This document shows positions 7,303 to 14,618 of a stretch of 14,854 nt of DNA, piece after piece. The translations under genes and the position numbers were made by a program. The notes below the pieces were generated by a model that was not told the origin of the DNA, did no database searches, and worked only from the letters and a program-made list of their open reading frames with translations. Source of the DNA: Limisphaerales bacterium (GTDB lineage: Bacteria; Verrucomicrobiota; Verrucomicrobiia; Limisphaerales; UBA11358); the NCBI GenBank assembly GCA_027451565.1, contig DAIDJC010000046.1, positions 1 through 14,854 of the forward strand, written 5' to 3'. Numbering within the stretch: position 1 is the stretch's first letter; every line of letters starts with the position of its first letter.

Positions 7303-10300
7303 TCATCGGGGAACTGCGGCAGACAGGATGACTGTAACCCGGCTTACCCTTCGTAATGCCGGTTTTTTCTTCTTTTTGGTGTCGTCAAAATTCGAACCCA
7401 AGTTGCCAGCAACCTGTTGTTGAGCCTGGCTGGTGGTTTGCTGTGCGGCGCTGGAACTGGTGGCCGTGGCCGTGGCTGTGTTGCCCAAAGTGGAAGTGGT
7501 TGCACCGCCGTTGACGGACACATTCTGGCCGAGCACAGTTGCACCGCTGCCAACCCCGCTGGCGTTGACGCCCTCGGCGCCGACGATGGTGATGCCACCG
7601 CTGGATCCCTGGGATGAGACGTTGGCGGACCCGCCAGACAAAACGGTCAGGGAACCGACACTCTGGCTCGTCACATTGGCATTCTGCGAGGAGATCAAAA
7701 GGCCGCTCACTTTGCCTGTGGCCTTTACATTCACCGTGCCACCAATCACTCCGGAGTTGCCCAACTCAATGTTGCCGACATCGCTGCCAGAGTAACCCGC
7801 AGAGCCAGCCACAAGGTTGATGGTCGGGCCTGGAAGCAGCGGTCCACTCAAGGATTCCTGAAGGATGCCGCCCACATTGGCGTAAATGTTTCCTTCAGGA
7901 GTGGACACATAAATATTGCCCGGCAATGTGGCTGCGCCGGGTATCAAGACCCCGCTGAGTGGCGCCAGCGTGTCCGCCACAATGCCGTTGGCGTAAACAT
8001 ACTCCACAGGCTCATACGGAAAGGCGAACGTGGATGAAAAAGAATTCACGGGAATGGTTGTCGTTCCCCCGCTTCCGGCATTCACATCCCCCGTGGTTGA
8101 GGTGACATAGACGTTGCCGCCATCCAATGTGGCAATACGGGAACTGTCTATGTTGATGGTCCCCAAGGAGGTTACGGCCACGTTGCCACCACCGGAGGTG
8201 TAGATGCCCAGGCCAATCTGTCCGTTGTTGGCCATGATGGAAGATTGAAACGGCAAAAGGCTCTGTGAACCCAAATCCATTGTGCCACCGGTGCTTGTGA
8301 CGGTTACGTCACCTCCGGCAAAGGAGGCAATTGTCGAACTGGGCATGCTCAGGCTTGAGGTGGTCGTCGTTACCCCATTCACCGTGGCCGTCTGGTCTTG
8401 AGCCACCGTTACGGTACTGCTTGCCCCGGGGGATGTCATGTAGGGTGCGAGGAAAGAATAATCCCGGTTCAAAACGTAACCGCTGCCCACGGATAGAATG
8501 CCGGCGGAATTGCCAAGCGAGATGGAATTGGCAGTGACATTAAAGGCACCCACGCCGCCCACCACATAGGCTCCATCATTGGCACCCAACGTCGCAGCGG
8601 ACTGGCTGACTGTATTCAAATAGGAAATCTGAGCAGCGTTGGCGCTGTTCGCTGGCACCCAGGGAATGGTCACGGTAATGAAGTGGCCGGAGCTGTCCAA
8701 CTGGGGATATCCATTTGGCCCGTATTCCACCAGGGTTAGCGTTGGCGACGACAAGGCGGCGTACAATTGGGATGGCAAGGGGCCAACTGCGGTCAATGTC
8801 CTTGTGGTGGGATCATAGGCCAGACTTCCGCCAACATTCAGGCCGGGATATGCGGCGGCATTGAGGATATAAGAACCGAGCAGGGAGAGCGGGACGCTGG
8901 ATAATGAAAAGGTGGGAAACAGGGCAGGATTGACAGCCAATCCCAAAGTGGTGCTCAAATCATTGATCAATCCCGGCGGCAATGTTCCAAAACCCAAGGT
9001 GGGAAAATCCTGCGCGAGCGTGATTGAGTTGAATGAGCCTGCATTGTAGATCTGGCCGCCGACCGTGATGGAGGTGATGTCGCTGGCATTCAAGTTCTCC
9101 CCGAAAAAGGTGTTCCCGATCATGTTGCCGGCCACGTTGATCTGGGTGGCTTTGTCGGTTTGCAGTGTGACGTTATCCATGCTGGCGGCGACCGGCGTGC
9201 CATTGACGTTTTGGCTGCCTGCAAGGTTGATTGTGGCGGGGGTGGCATTGCCCAATTCCGCCGGCACGCTGGCGTGATCTGTTTCGCTGAACGGCTGGGG
9301 TCCCGTATTGGCGATAAACCACTGCCGGTAGCCGCTATCGGACATCAGCAAGGTGGCTGAACTTCCGTCCGCATTGCCGCTGGCCAACCAGCCGCCATCC
9401 GTGGTGTTGATGGAGAGATTTCCATCGGGCGAAGGGAACAGGGTGATGTCGTAGCTAAACAAGGACACACTGTTGCCGAAACCATCCAAGGCAGTGGGCG
9501 TCTCCAAAACAACGCCTCCTGAACCTGCATTGATGTTCAGGGTGGGTGGCAGGAGCATGGGAACCGCGCCATCAGGCCGGGGAAGACCCAGACCGGTCAG
9601 GTAAACCGCGTTCCCGGCGTCCAAAGTGACGGATGCCTGCGGGCTGTAATCAAAAAGATGGTTTCCGGCGGATGGGGTGGATCTCCCGGGCGTCGTTGTG
9701 TTGTTGAAAACCCCATTTGGGTTTCTGACCTCTTGGAGGTAAATACTTCCTCCCGCGTTTAACGTCCAACTACCGTTTACAAGGCTCAGTGCAACGTCAT
9801 TCTCCAAAGCGGAGGGGTTATTCACGGAAGGTCCAATTCCAATGTTTTGGTTCGCAGTAATCGTTCCATTTCCGTTGGCCTCAATAAAGTTTCCATAGAC
9901 ACTGCCTTTGGCGGTTATGGACACCTGCCCAGCTTCCGGTCCAAATGCGCCGATGCCCGGATCTCCCACTGCAACGGTCGTTGTGGGAAAACTATTCACA
10001 TCCGCCCCAGAGTTGATCGTTATATTCCCGCCTGCTGCGGTGGCAATGCCTCCTATATTGGAAGCGCTGAAATTAACCGTTTGATGGAGTGCGATGCCTG
10101 CCAGTTGGAACGGCGTGTAATAGGGTAATGAGGCGGTTCCGTTTCCTGTGGCAAGATAATTATACCCGTTGGGGTTGGACCCAGAATTGACGCTTCCATT
10201 GACCGTGGTCACGAAAATGTTTCCTCCGCCAATGGTCCGAATGGCGCCGGCCCCAACCGTTACCGAATTTACAGCATTTAAGGTGATATCCTGGTTGTAA

Positions 10301-11721
10301 GTCTGCAAATAACCCGAGCCGTTCAAGAGGATCGAACCCCCCGCAGACAGGTTAACAGCCCAATTGTTATTACCACCCGCATTTGCGGCGCCATTGATGC
10401 CGGCGCCGTTGTCCACCGTGATGTTATTGCCAGCATTCAATGTCAGATTGGCCGGGGAACTTTGACTGGACAGATTCCACAAAGTGCTGATTTCTATGTT
10501 GTTGTTTGCCTGCAAATTTATTTGTGACAAGGTCTTGGAAAAGGAATTCACGTTCAGGGTCAACAAGCTGGAGGTGTCGGAGGAATTAACCGTGCCCGAA
10601 GAATACTCGGAAGAGGTTCCATTGCCGCCGAAACCGACCAATTGGATGTTCTGGGGATCGAGGGTGAATATGCCGTCAATGTACCCGGAAGCAGCCTGCC
10701 CGTTGATGAGAGTATTCAACGAATTAACCTGTGGCGCGGAAATATCCACCTGGCCTCCGTTTCCTCCCTGCGCGCCACCTGAGATAACAACACTTGATCC
10801 CGCCTGATCTGAAAAGGCGCCCGAGGATTCAATTGTCACCGCACCCCCTGAACTTACTCCTGAGCTGTCACCTTTGGCAGAAATGGTCGAGTTCGCTCCA
10901 AGGGTCATGCTGTCACTGGCAACCAATTGAATGGTTCCATTGACATTTTTGACGGAATTCGCCTGGACAAATCCATTTTGGTTTAAAAATTCCGCCTGGG
11001 CCACAATGCTTCCGGCGTCAGCAATCAGGTTTCCCTCATTGTCCACCGATCCTTTGGGTAGCGTCACTTCGGCGCTCAAGCCCCGTCCGTCCGGGCTCAT
11101 GGAAACCAAAACTTTTTGTCCTGCGTAGAGACCGATTTTCCCATCAGGCGCCGAGATGGTGCCATTATTTTCAATGTCGCTGGCTATCAGGTAAACCGAA
11201 CCGCCATCAACCATGTTTATGCGCCCGTAATTAATGACTTTGGCGGTGGGGGGCGGGGCATCAAACGACCACGGGCCGCCACCCGAAAGGTCCAGTCCTG
11301 GCGTGGGCGCAGTGGTCATGACCAAGCCGTGCGCGTTGATCACCGCGGATCCGCCCACCGTGAAGCCATTCGGATTTTGCAAAATCACATACCCATTGGC
11401 ATTGAGCATTCCATTGATGGTGGAAGCGCTTGGGGCGTTGGCGTTATTGATATAATTCCATGTGACAGAACTGGACGAGGGCTGGTTAAAAATAGTGGTC
11501 TCACCCGCGCCAATATTAAAGTTTTGCCAATTGATGAATGCGCTGGAAGAGGTCTGATTGATGACCAGGTGCGACCCTGAGGAACTGATGCTGGCGGATC
11601 CAAGGGTGACCACCCCTCCAGTGGGGTTTGCATGGGCGGAAATCAGCGAACTCAGACTCCCCAGAACGAGGAAAGCCTTCAAATACCCTTCAATCTGGGT
11701 GATGTTTTTATTATCTCTCAT
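7303..11721 (-). CDS. TpsA-type filamentous haemagglutinin-like exoprotein (two-partner secretion)
   Basis: The protein has 1472 residues from the ATG at 11721. An upstream TTG at 11784 would add 21 residues in front of the signal sequence and is unlikely. The signal peptide MRDNKNITQIEGYLKAFLVLG... ends near SAHA31. Residues 32 to about 270 are a TPS/haemagglutination-activity domain with FNQPSSSSVTWNYI and a variant of the NPNGI motif, NPNGF (116-120), followed by GGSAVINAHGLVM. The remainder is repetitive beta-helix text rich in Gly, Ser, Asn and Thr (LTLNAGNNITV, GGNITINSGADV, INLVAGSAGYSGSDVGNIEL). The mature protein has no cysteine that I can find, as is usual for such substrates. The C-terminus is a Ser/Thr/Gln linker, then DDTKKKKKPALRR and RVTVIL. 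TpsA proteins are exported by a cognate TpsB and act as adhesins, haemagglutinins or contact-dependent toxins. No toxin domain is visible here. The transporter gene lies immediately upstream. Confidence 0.93.
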   Translation of the reverse strand: MRDNKNITQIEGYLKAFLVLGSLSSLISAHANPTGGVVTLGSASISSSGSHLVINQTSSSAFINWQNFNIGAGETTIFNQPSSSSVTWNYINNANAPSASTINGMLNANGYVILQNPNGFTVGGSAVINAHGLVMTTAPTPGLDLSGGGPWSFDAPPPTAKVINYGRINMVDGGSVYLIASDIENNGTISAPDGKIGLYAGQKVLVSMSPDGRGLSAEVTLPKGSVDNEGNLIADAGSIVAQAEFLNQNGFVQANSVKNVNGTIQLVASDSMTLGANSTISAKGDSSGVSSGGAVTIESSGAFSDQAGSSVVISGGAQGGNGGQVDISAPQVNSLNTLINGQAASGYIDGIFTLDPQNIQLVGFGGNGTSSEYSSGTVNSSDTSSLLTLNVNSFSKTLSQINLQANNNIEISTLWNLSSQSSPANLTLNAGNNITVDNGAGINGAANAGGNNNWAVNLSAGGSILLNGSGYLQTYNQDITLNAVNSVTVGAGAIRTIGGGNIFVTTVNGSVNSGSNPNGYNYLATGNGTASLPYYTPFQLAGIALHQTVNFSASNIGGIATAAGGNITINSGADVNSFPTTTVAVGDPGIGAFGPEAGQVSITAKGSVYGNFIEANGNGTITANQNIGIGPSVNNPSALENDVALSLVNGSWTLNAGGSIYLQEVRNPNGVFNNTTTPGRSTPSAGNHLFDYSPQASVTLDAGNAVYLTGLGLPRPDGAVPMLLPPTLNINAGSGGVVLETPTALDGFGNSVSLFSYDITLFPSPDGNLSINTTDGGWLASGNADGSSATLLMSDSGYRQWFIANTGPQPFSETDHASVPAELGNATPATINLAGSQNVNGTPVAASMDNVTLQTDKATQINVAGNMIGNTFFGENLNASDITSITVGGQIYNAGSFNSITLAQDFPTLGFGTLPPGLINDLSTTLGLAVNPALFPTFSLSSVPLSLLGSYILNAAAYPGLNVGGSLAYDPTTRTLTAVGPLPSQLYAALSSPTLTLVEYGPNGYPQLDSSGHFITVTIPWVPANSANAAQISYLNTVSQSAATLGANDGAYVVGGVGAFNVTANSISLGNSAGILSVGSGYVLNRDYSFLAPYMTSPGASSTVTVAQDQTATVNGVTTTTSSLSMPSSTIASFAGGDVTVTSTGGTMDLGSQSLLPFQSSIMANNGQIGLGIYTSGGGNVAVTSLGTINIDSSRIATLDGGNVYVTSTTGDVNAGSGGTTTIPVNSFSSTFAFPYEPVEYVYANGIVADTLAPLSGVLIPGAATLPGNIYVSTPEGNIYANVGGILQESLSGPLLPGPTINLVAGSAGYSGSDVGNIELGNSGVIGGTVNVKATGKVSGLLISSQNANVTSQSVGSLTVLSGGSANVSSQGSSGGITIVGAEGVNASGVGSGATVLGQNVSVNGGATTSTLGNTATATATSSSAAQQTTSQAQQQVAGNLGSNFDDTKKKKKPALRRVSRVTVILSAAVPR
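7339..7368 (+). terminator. Plus-strand intrinsic-terminator-like hairpin inside the 3' end of the TpsA gene
   Basis: On the plus strand CCGGCTTAC (7339-7347), loop CCTTC, then GTAA-T-GCCGG (7353-7362) form a 9-bp stem with one bulged T, followed by TTTTTT (7363-7368). This has the shape of an intrinsic terminator but is antisense to the coding sequence. In the coding sense the T-run specifies the lysine cluster near the C-terminus. No plus-strand gene lies upstream within reach, so it would act on antisense transcription or be coincidental. Confidence 0.45.
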
Positions 11722-11737
11722 GCAAAGCCCATGGATG

Positions 11738-11816
11738 GTTCCCTGCAAGCGATACAAACATACGCCTATTTGAACCTGAAACAAAGCCTGTTAATGTTAC
11801 AATCATCGGAGGGAAC
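11738..11816 (-). promoter_or_regulatory. TpsB-TpsA intergenic region with TGTAACA motif and flanking inverted repeat
   Basis: The 97-nt gap holds, on the minus strand, TTGTAACAT (TGTAAC at 11801-11796), about 75 nt before the TpsA start. A 7-bp inverted repeat (GTTCCCT at 11738-11744, AGGGAAC at 11810-11816) brackets it. It could support a second internal promoter or a leader stem before tpsA. No good -10 element is seen at the expected distance, and no terminator, so read-through from tpsB is likely. Confidence 0.3.
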
Positions 11817-11818
11817 GG

Positions 11819-14260
11819 TTAAAATTGTGCCTTCAGCCCAAAGTTGAAATAGGGTTGGTCCCGGGGCGTAAATGCAGTGCTGATCAAGGGAACAGAAAAC
11901 AGAAACCGCGATTCCCAGTGGGAACCAACCGCCGCAGTAAATCCAAAACCTGTACCCCAAAGCTCGGTGCTGCCAGCCTCACCGTGGGGATCCAGCAAGT
12001 AAGCATCTGCCAGGTCCATGTAAATCACTCCCCGCAGCGTCAAAGGCGTGTCTCCACCAACCAGGCCAACTGTGTGAGTCGGAGTCATTTGATCCAATGA
12101 CACATGCCAGCCCGTATCTCCAAACACTTCGCCTTCATGATAGCCCCGAACGCTATTTTCGCCCCCAATGCCAAACTGTTCGTTGCTGATCAGAGGTTCG
12201 CTGGACCACTGTCCATCAGCACGGATCCGTTCCGGCCAGTTGGTGAAAAACATAAAATCCTGTGAAAAGCTGGGCCGGAGAACAACCCAATGGCCGGTGG
12301 ATTCGGATGATCCGGTGATGCTTTGCAGGCTGTTCAAACCGTGCAGGTTTGCCGGCGCATTGGTGCTCTGGCTCGTATAAAGGGTGGAGCTGGAATACCA
12401 GAGGTTGGCGCTCAACGCCAGCCCAAAGGTCGCAGCCCCCATAAAATTGTTCATGCTTCCGTTGAAATTGAGGGCTAGAGGCAGATAAGCCACCCGCTGT
12501 GCCGAAATCGGCGTTTGAATGATGTCCTGACTTGTTCGCTCGATGAGGTTGCCGTTGGGACCTCTCACAAATTCATTGAAAGTGAAAAAATTGGTGATGA
12601 AATTTTGCTGCTGGTAGGTCTTGAAATCCAAACCACCCGAGACGGTGGAATTGAAACTGTTCACTTGAGGCAGGGGTTTGCTGATCAGGAACCCAATGTC
12701 TTGGTTGACCGTCAATCCCTGCTGGACTTTCTGTCTCGTTATTTGGCGGACATCAGGAACATCAAGCAGGTCCTGATTGGTGAGGGTTTCAATGCCTGTG
12801 TCAATGGAGGAGCGGCTGGCAAACAGGTTCAATTCAGCCAGTCCAGAAGGGGGAGGCAGGCGGAATTGCCGGGTGGCCTCATTGTATCCGAAGTTTCCAG
12901 GCTCACTCTCGACAATGTCATCCAGGGATTCCGGTGAACCAAGTGGAATCCGGTAATAACCGCTGTAGGTGGCCACAAGAGGGGTATCATAAAAATCCCA
13001 TTGATTCCCCCTCTTAAAGCCTTCCGGGGTAAAACTATACTGAATCCCCAAGGATTGCTCCAATTGCCACAGATTGTTTGCTACGGCAGACGAGTTGACC
13101 CGCAGGTCAGGCGTGCCCGGTGTGTTCATGTTGTTGAGCTCCACCATGCCATGAACCGGCAATTGATCCTTGACTCTGAGCATGAGGGCAGTCGTGCCTG
13201 GGTCCGGTCCGGGGCTCAGGAGCGGGTAAATTTGGCGGTCCTGGTTTGCATTCGCGCGGTTCAACTCGGCTTGAAACTCAGGCTCGTTCAAAACCATGTT
13301 GGTATGCAATCCAGGCATGGCTGCCAGAACGTTCTTGTCGCTGAAATAACGGTTACCAATGACCTTGATCGCCTTGACCTGGCTCTCCACAACTTCGATT
13401 TTGATCGTGGCATTGGAAATAGTCTGCTGCGGCAACCTTGCCCGAACAGTCACATAACCCCGGTCATGGTAAGCTTGTTGAATGCACGCAACTGCGCCTT
13501 CAACACCCTCAAATGTGACATTCGTACCATAAGCCCCGTCCGCATTCGTCAGGGCCTCCGCCAGGATTTGGGGGGGAAGAATCGTGTTGCCCACCACCAG
13601 GTATCTTTTCACCGCAAATGTGGATCCAGGCTTCGTCGGAGGTTTTTGAATTTCCGTGGATCGGAGCCGCGCTATTTCCCACCGATTGGTGGATATGTCT
13701 GGAATGGTGTTTCCAAATCGCAAATAGCATTGGCCTGAAACCACAATTTGCGGAATAACCGTTTGGAATACGTTTAAGGTGACTATTCCATTCGTGATAT
13801 TTTCCCTTGCCAAGGCCACACTCATGAATGGATATCCCAGCTTGCAATACTCATAATGCAGGTCTGAGGCGGCTTTCACCAATTGATTCTCTGTGATGTC
13901 CGGGCCGGTGTATTTCGCCAGCAGACTTTTAACCAGGTTGGTCGAGATCATTGGGCTGCCTTCAACCCGGAAACCAAGCACTTTGAAGTGGGCCGCACTC
14001 TGGTTCTCTTCGATGGAGAAAGTGACGTCGGCCGCGCTATACGAGGAGTTTCCAGCCCCTATCTCCGCTGCCGCCAGCTTTTTCCCCGCCGTATAAAAAA
14101 TGCCGACCAAAACAAGCAGGATGGAAAAAAAACGCAAAATTCGCTCCGAGGATAAAAAGCATCGGCTCCGCGAGCCTGACTCTTCACCATCTAAAGCGGC
14201 GCTCCCGGTCTCATGCCTCCCACCAGCATTATTCCGGTCAAAGGGATTGTTCAAATTCAT
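11819..14260 (-). CDS. TpsB-type outer-membrane transporter (FhaC/ShlB family) with three POTRA domains
   Basis: The protein has 813 residues. An unusually long, charged N-region (1-40) precedes a hydrophobic signal segment ILRFFSILLVLVGIFYTAG (41-59). Three POTRA-like units follow: about 91-168 (FKVLGFRVEG...YCKLGYPFMSVAL), 215-293 (FAVKRYLVVGNTILPP...AYHDRGYVTVRARLP) and 295-366 (VKAIKVIGNRYFS...LMLRVKDQLPV). The rest (367-813) is a beta-barrel with GYYRIPLG, the signature VRGY at 704-707 (the L6 lid-loop motif of the Omp85/TpsB superfamily) and a terminal strand ending FGLKAQF, whose last residue is the usual aromatic for BAM recognition. It should export the TpsA encoded 97 nt downstream. 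FhaC has two POTRAs and is about 550 residues, so this one is large. The start at 14260 is the only ATG before the signal segment. Confidence 0.95.
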   Translation of the reverse strand: MNLNNPFDRNNAGGRHETGSAALDGEESGSRSRCFLSSERILRFFSILLVLVGIFYTAGKKLAAAEIGAGNSSYSAADVTFSIEENQSAAHFKVLGFRVEGSPMISTNLVKSLLAKYTGPDITENQLVKAASDLHYEYCKLGYPFMSVALARENITNGIVTLNVFQTVIPQIVVSGQCYLRFGNTIPDISTNRWEIARLRSTEIQKPPTKPGSTFAVKRYLVVGNTILPPQILAEALTNADGAYGTNVTFEGVEGAVACIQQAYHDRGYVTVRARLPQQTISNATIKIEVVESQVKAIKVIGNRYFSDKNVLAAMPGLHTNMVLNEPEFQAELNRANANQDRQIYPLLSPGPDPGTTALMLRVKDQLPVHGMVELNNMNTPGTPDLRVNSSAVANNLWQLEQSLGIQYSFTPEGFKRGNQWDFYDTPLVATYSGYYRIPLGSPESLDDIVESEPGNFGYNEATRQFRLPPPSGLAELNLFASRSSIDTGIETLTNQDLLDVPDVRQITRQKVQQGLTVNQDIGFLISKPLPQVNSFNSTVSGGLDFKTYQQQNFITNFFTFNEFVRGPNGNLIERTSQDIIQTPISAQRVAYLPLALNFNGSMNNFMGAATFGLALSANLWYSSSTLYTSQSTNAPANLHGLNSLQSITGSSESTGHWVVLRPSFSQDFMFFTNWPERIRADGQWSSEPLISNEQFGIGGENSVRGYHEGEVFGDTGWHVSLDQMTPTHTVGLVGGDTPLTLRGVIYMDLADAYLLDPHGEAGSTELWGTGFGFTAAVGSHWESRFLFSVPLISTAFTPRDQPYFNFGLKAQF

Positions 14261-14408
14261 TCAGTGGCAACGTGGAATTCAGCGGCCTGCGCATGGGCGC
14301 CTTGCAGCTAAGTCAAGCTTGCTAATTCATTTTAAAAATGACCCAAAAGACTCCAATTCAATGTGTTGTATCAGGTTTTCAATGCATTTCGATTCATTGG
14401 CCCCAAAG

Positions 14409-14564
14409 CTAAATCTTTTCCATGATTTCCCGTGCGGTTTGCTCCCTTCCTCGCAAAAAGCGCATGCCGGAAGTTTTGCCTACCAGACCTTCCAAAACCC
14501 TCAAGACTCTCTCCGAAAAATGGAACGGAGAGGAGTGGTCATTGAGAGTCCAATCGCCACCCAA
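14409..14564 (-). CDS. Possible small leader ORF (51 codons) upstream of the TpsB gene
   Basis: A minus-strand frame from a TTG at 14564 to a TAG at 14411-14409 reads protein-like text: GGDWTLNDHSSPFHF, SERVLRVLEGLVGKT and GREQTAREIMEKI. Its second half would be an amphipathic basic helix. An inner ATG at 14465 would give only 18 residues. It lies just after the predicted promoter and ends about 150 nt before tpsB. It could be a leader peptide, a remnant of a longer gene, or chance. The plus strand of the same stretch is also open, which weakens the case. I do not recognise a family. Confidence 0.2.
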   Translation of the reverse strand: MGGDWTLNDHSSPFHFSERVLRVLEGLVGKTSGMRFLRGREQTAREIMEKI

Positions 14565-14578
14565 AGTCAGCGATTTTT

Positions 14579-14607
14579 ATTACATTTGTCTGTCGTTTTG
14601 GTGACAA
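14579..14607 (-). promoter_or_regulatory. Sigma70-like promoter upstream of the two-partner secretion operon
   Basis: On the minus strand TTGTCA (14607-14602) and TGTAAT (14584-14579) are separated by 17 nt. Each differs from the sigma70 consensus by one base. Transcription would begin near 14572, giving a leader of about 310 nt before the ATG at 14260. The -35 box is part of the second of two direct copies of TTGTCACC (14618-14611 and 14607-14600, period 11), which could be a regulator site on one DNA face. Confidence 0.5.
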
Positions 14608-14618
14608 TCCGGTGACAA
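14600..14618 (-). repeat. Direct repeat TTGTCACC, period 11 bp
   Basis: Two exact 8-bp copies separated by GGA overlap the -35 region of the predicted promoter. Spacing by one helical turn suits tandem binding of a regulator. Binding is inferred. Confidence 0.45.

Noticed and set aside
11722..11784. Longer TpsA start at the TTG at 11784
   Set aside because: It would place 21 extra residues, including two cysteines, ahead of an otherwise good signal peptide beginning at the ATG at 11721.
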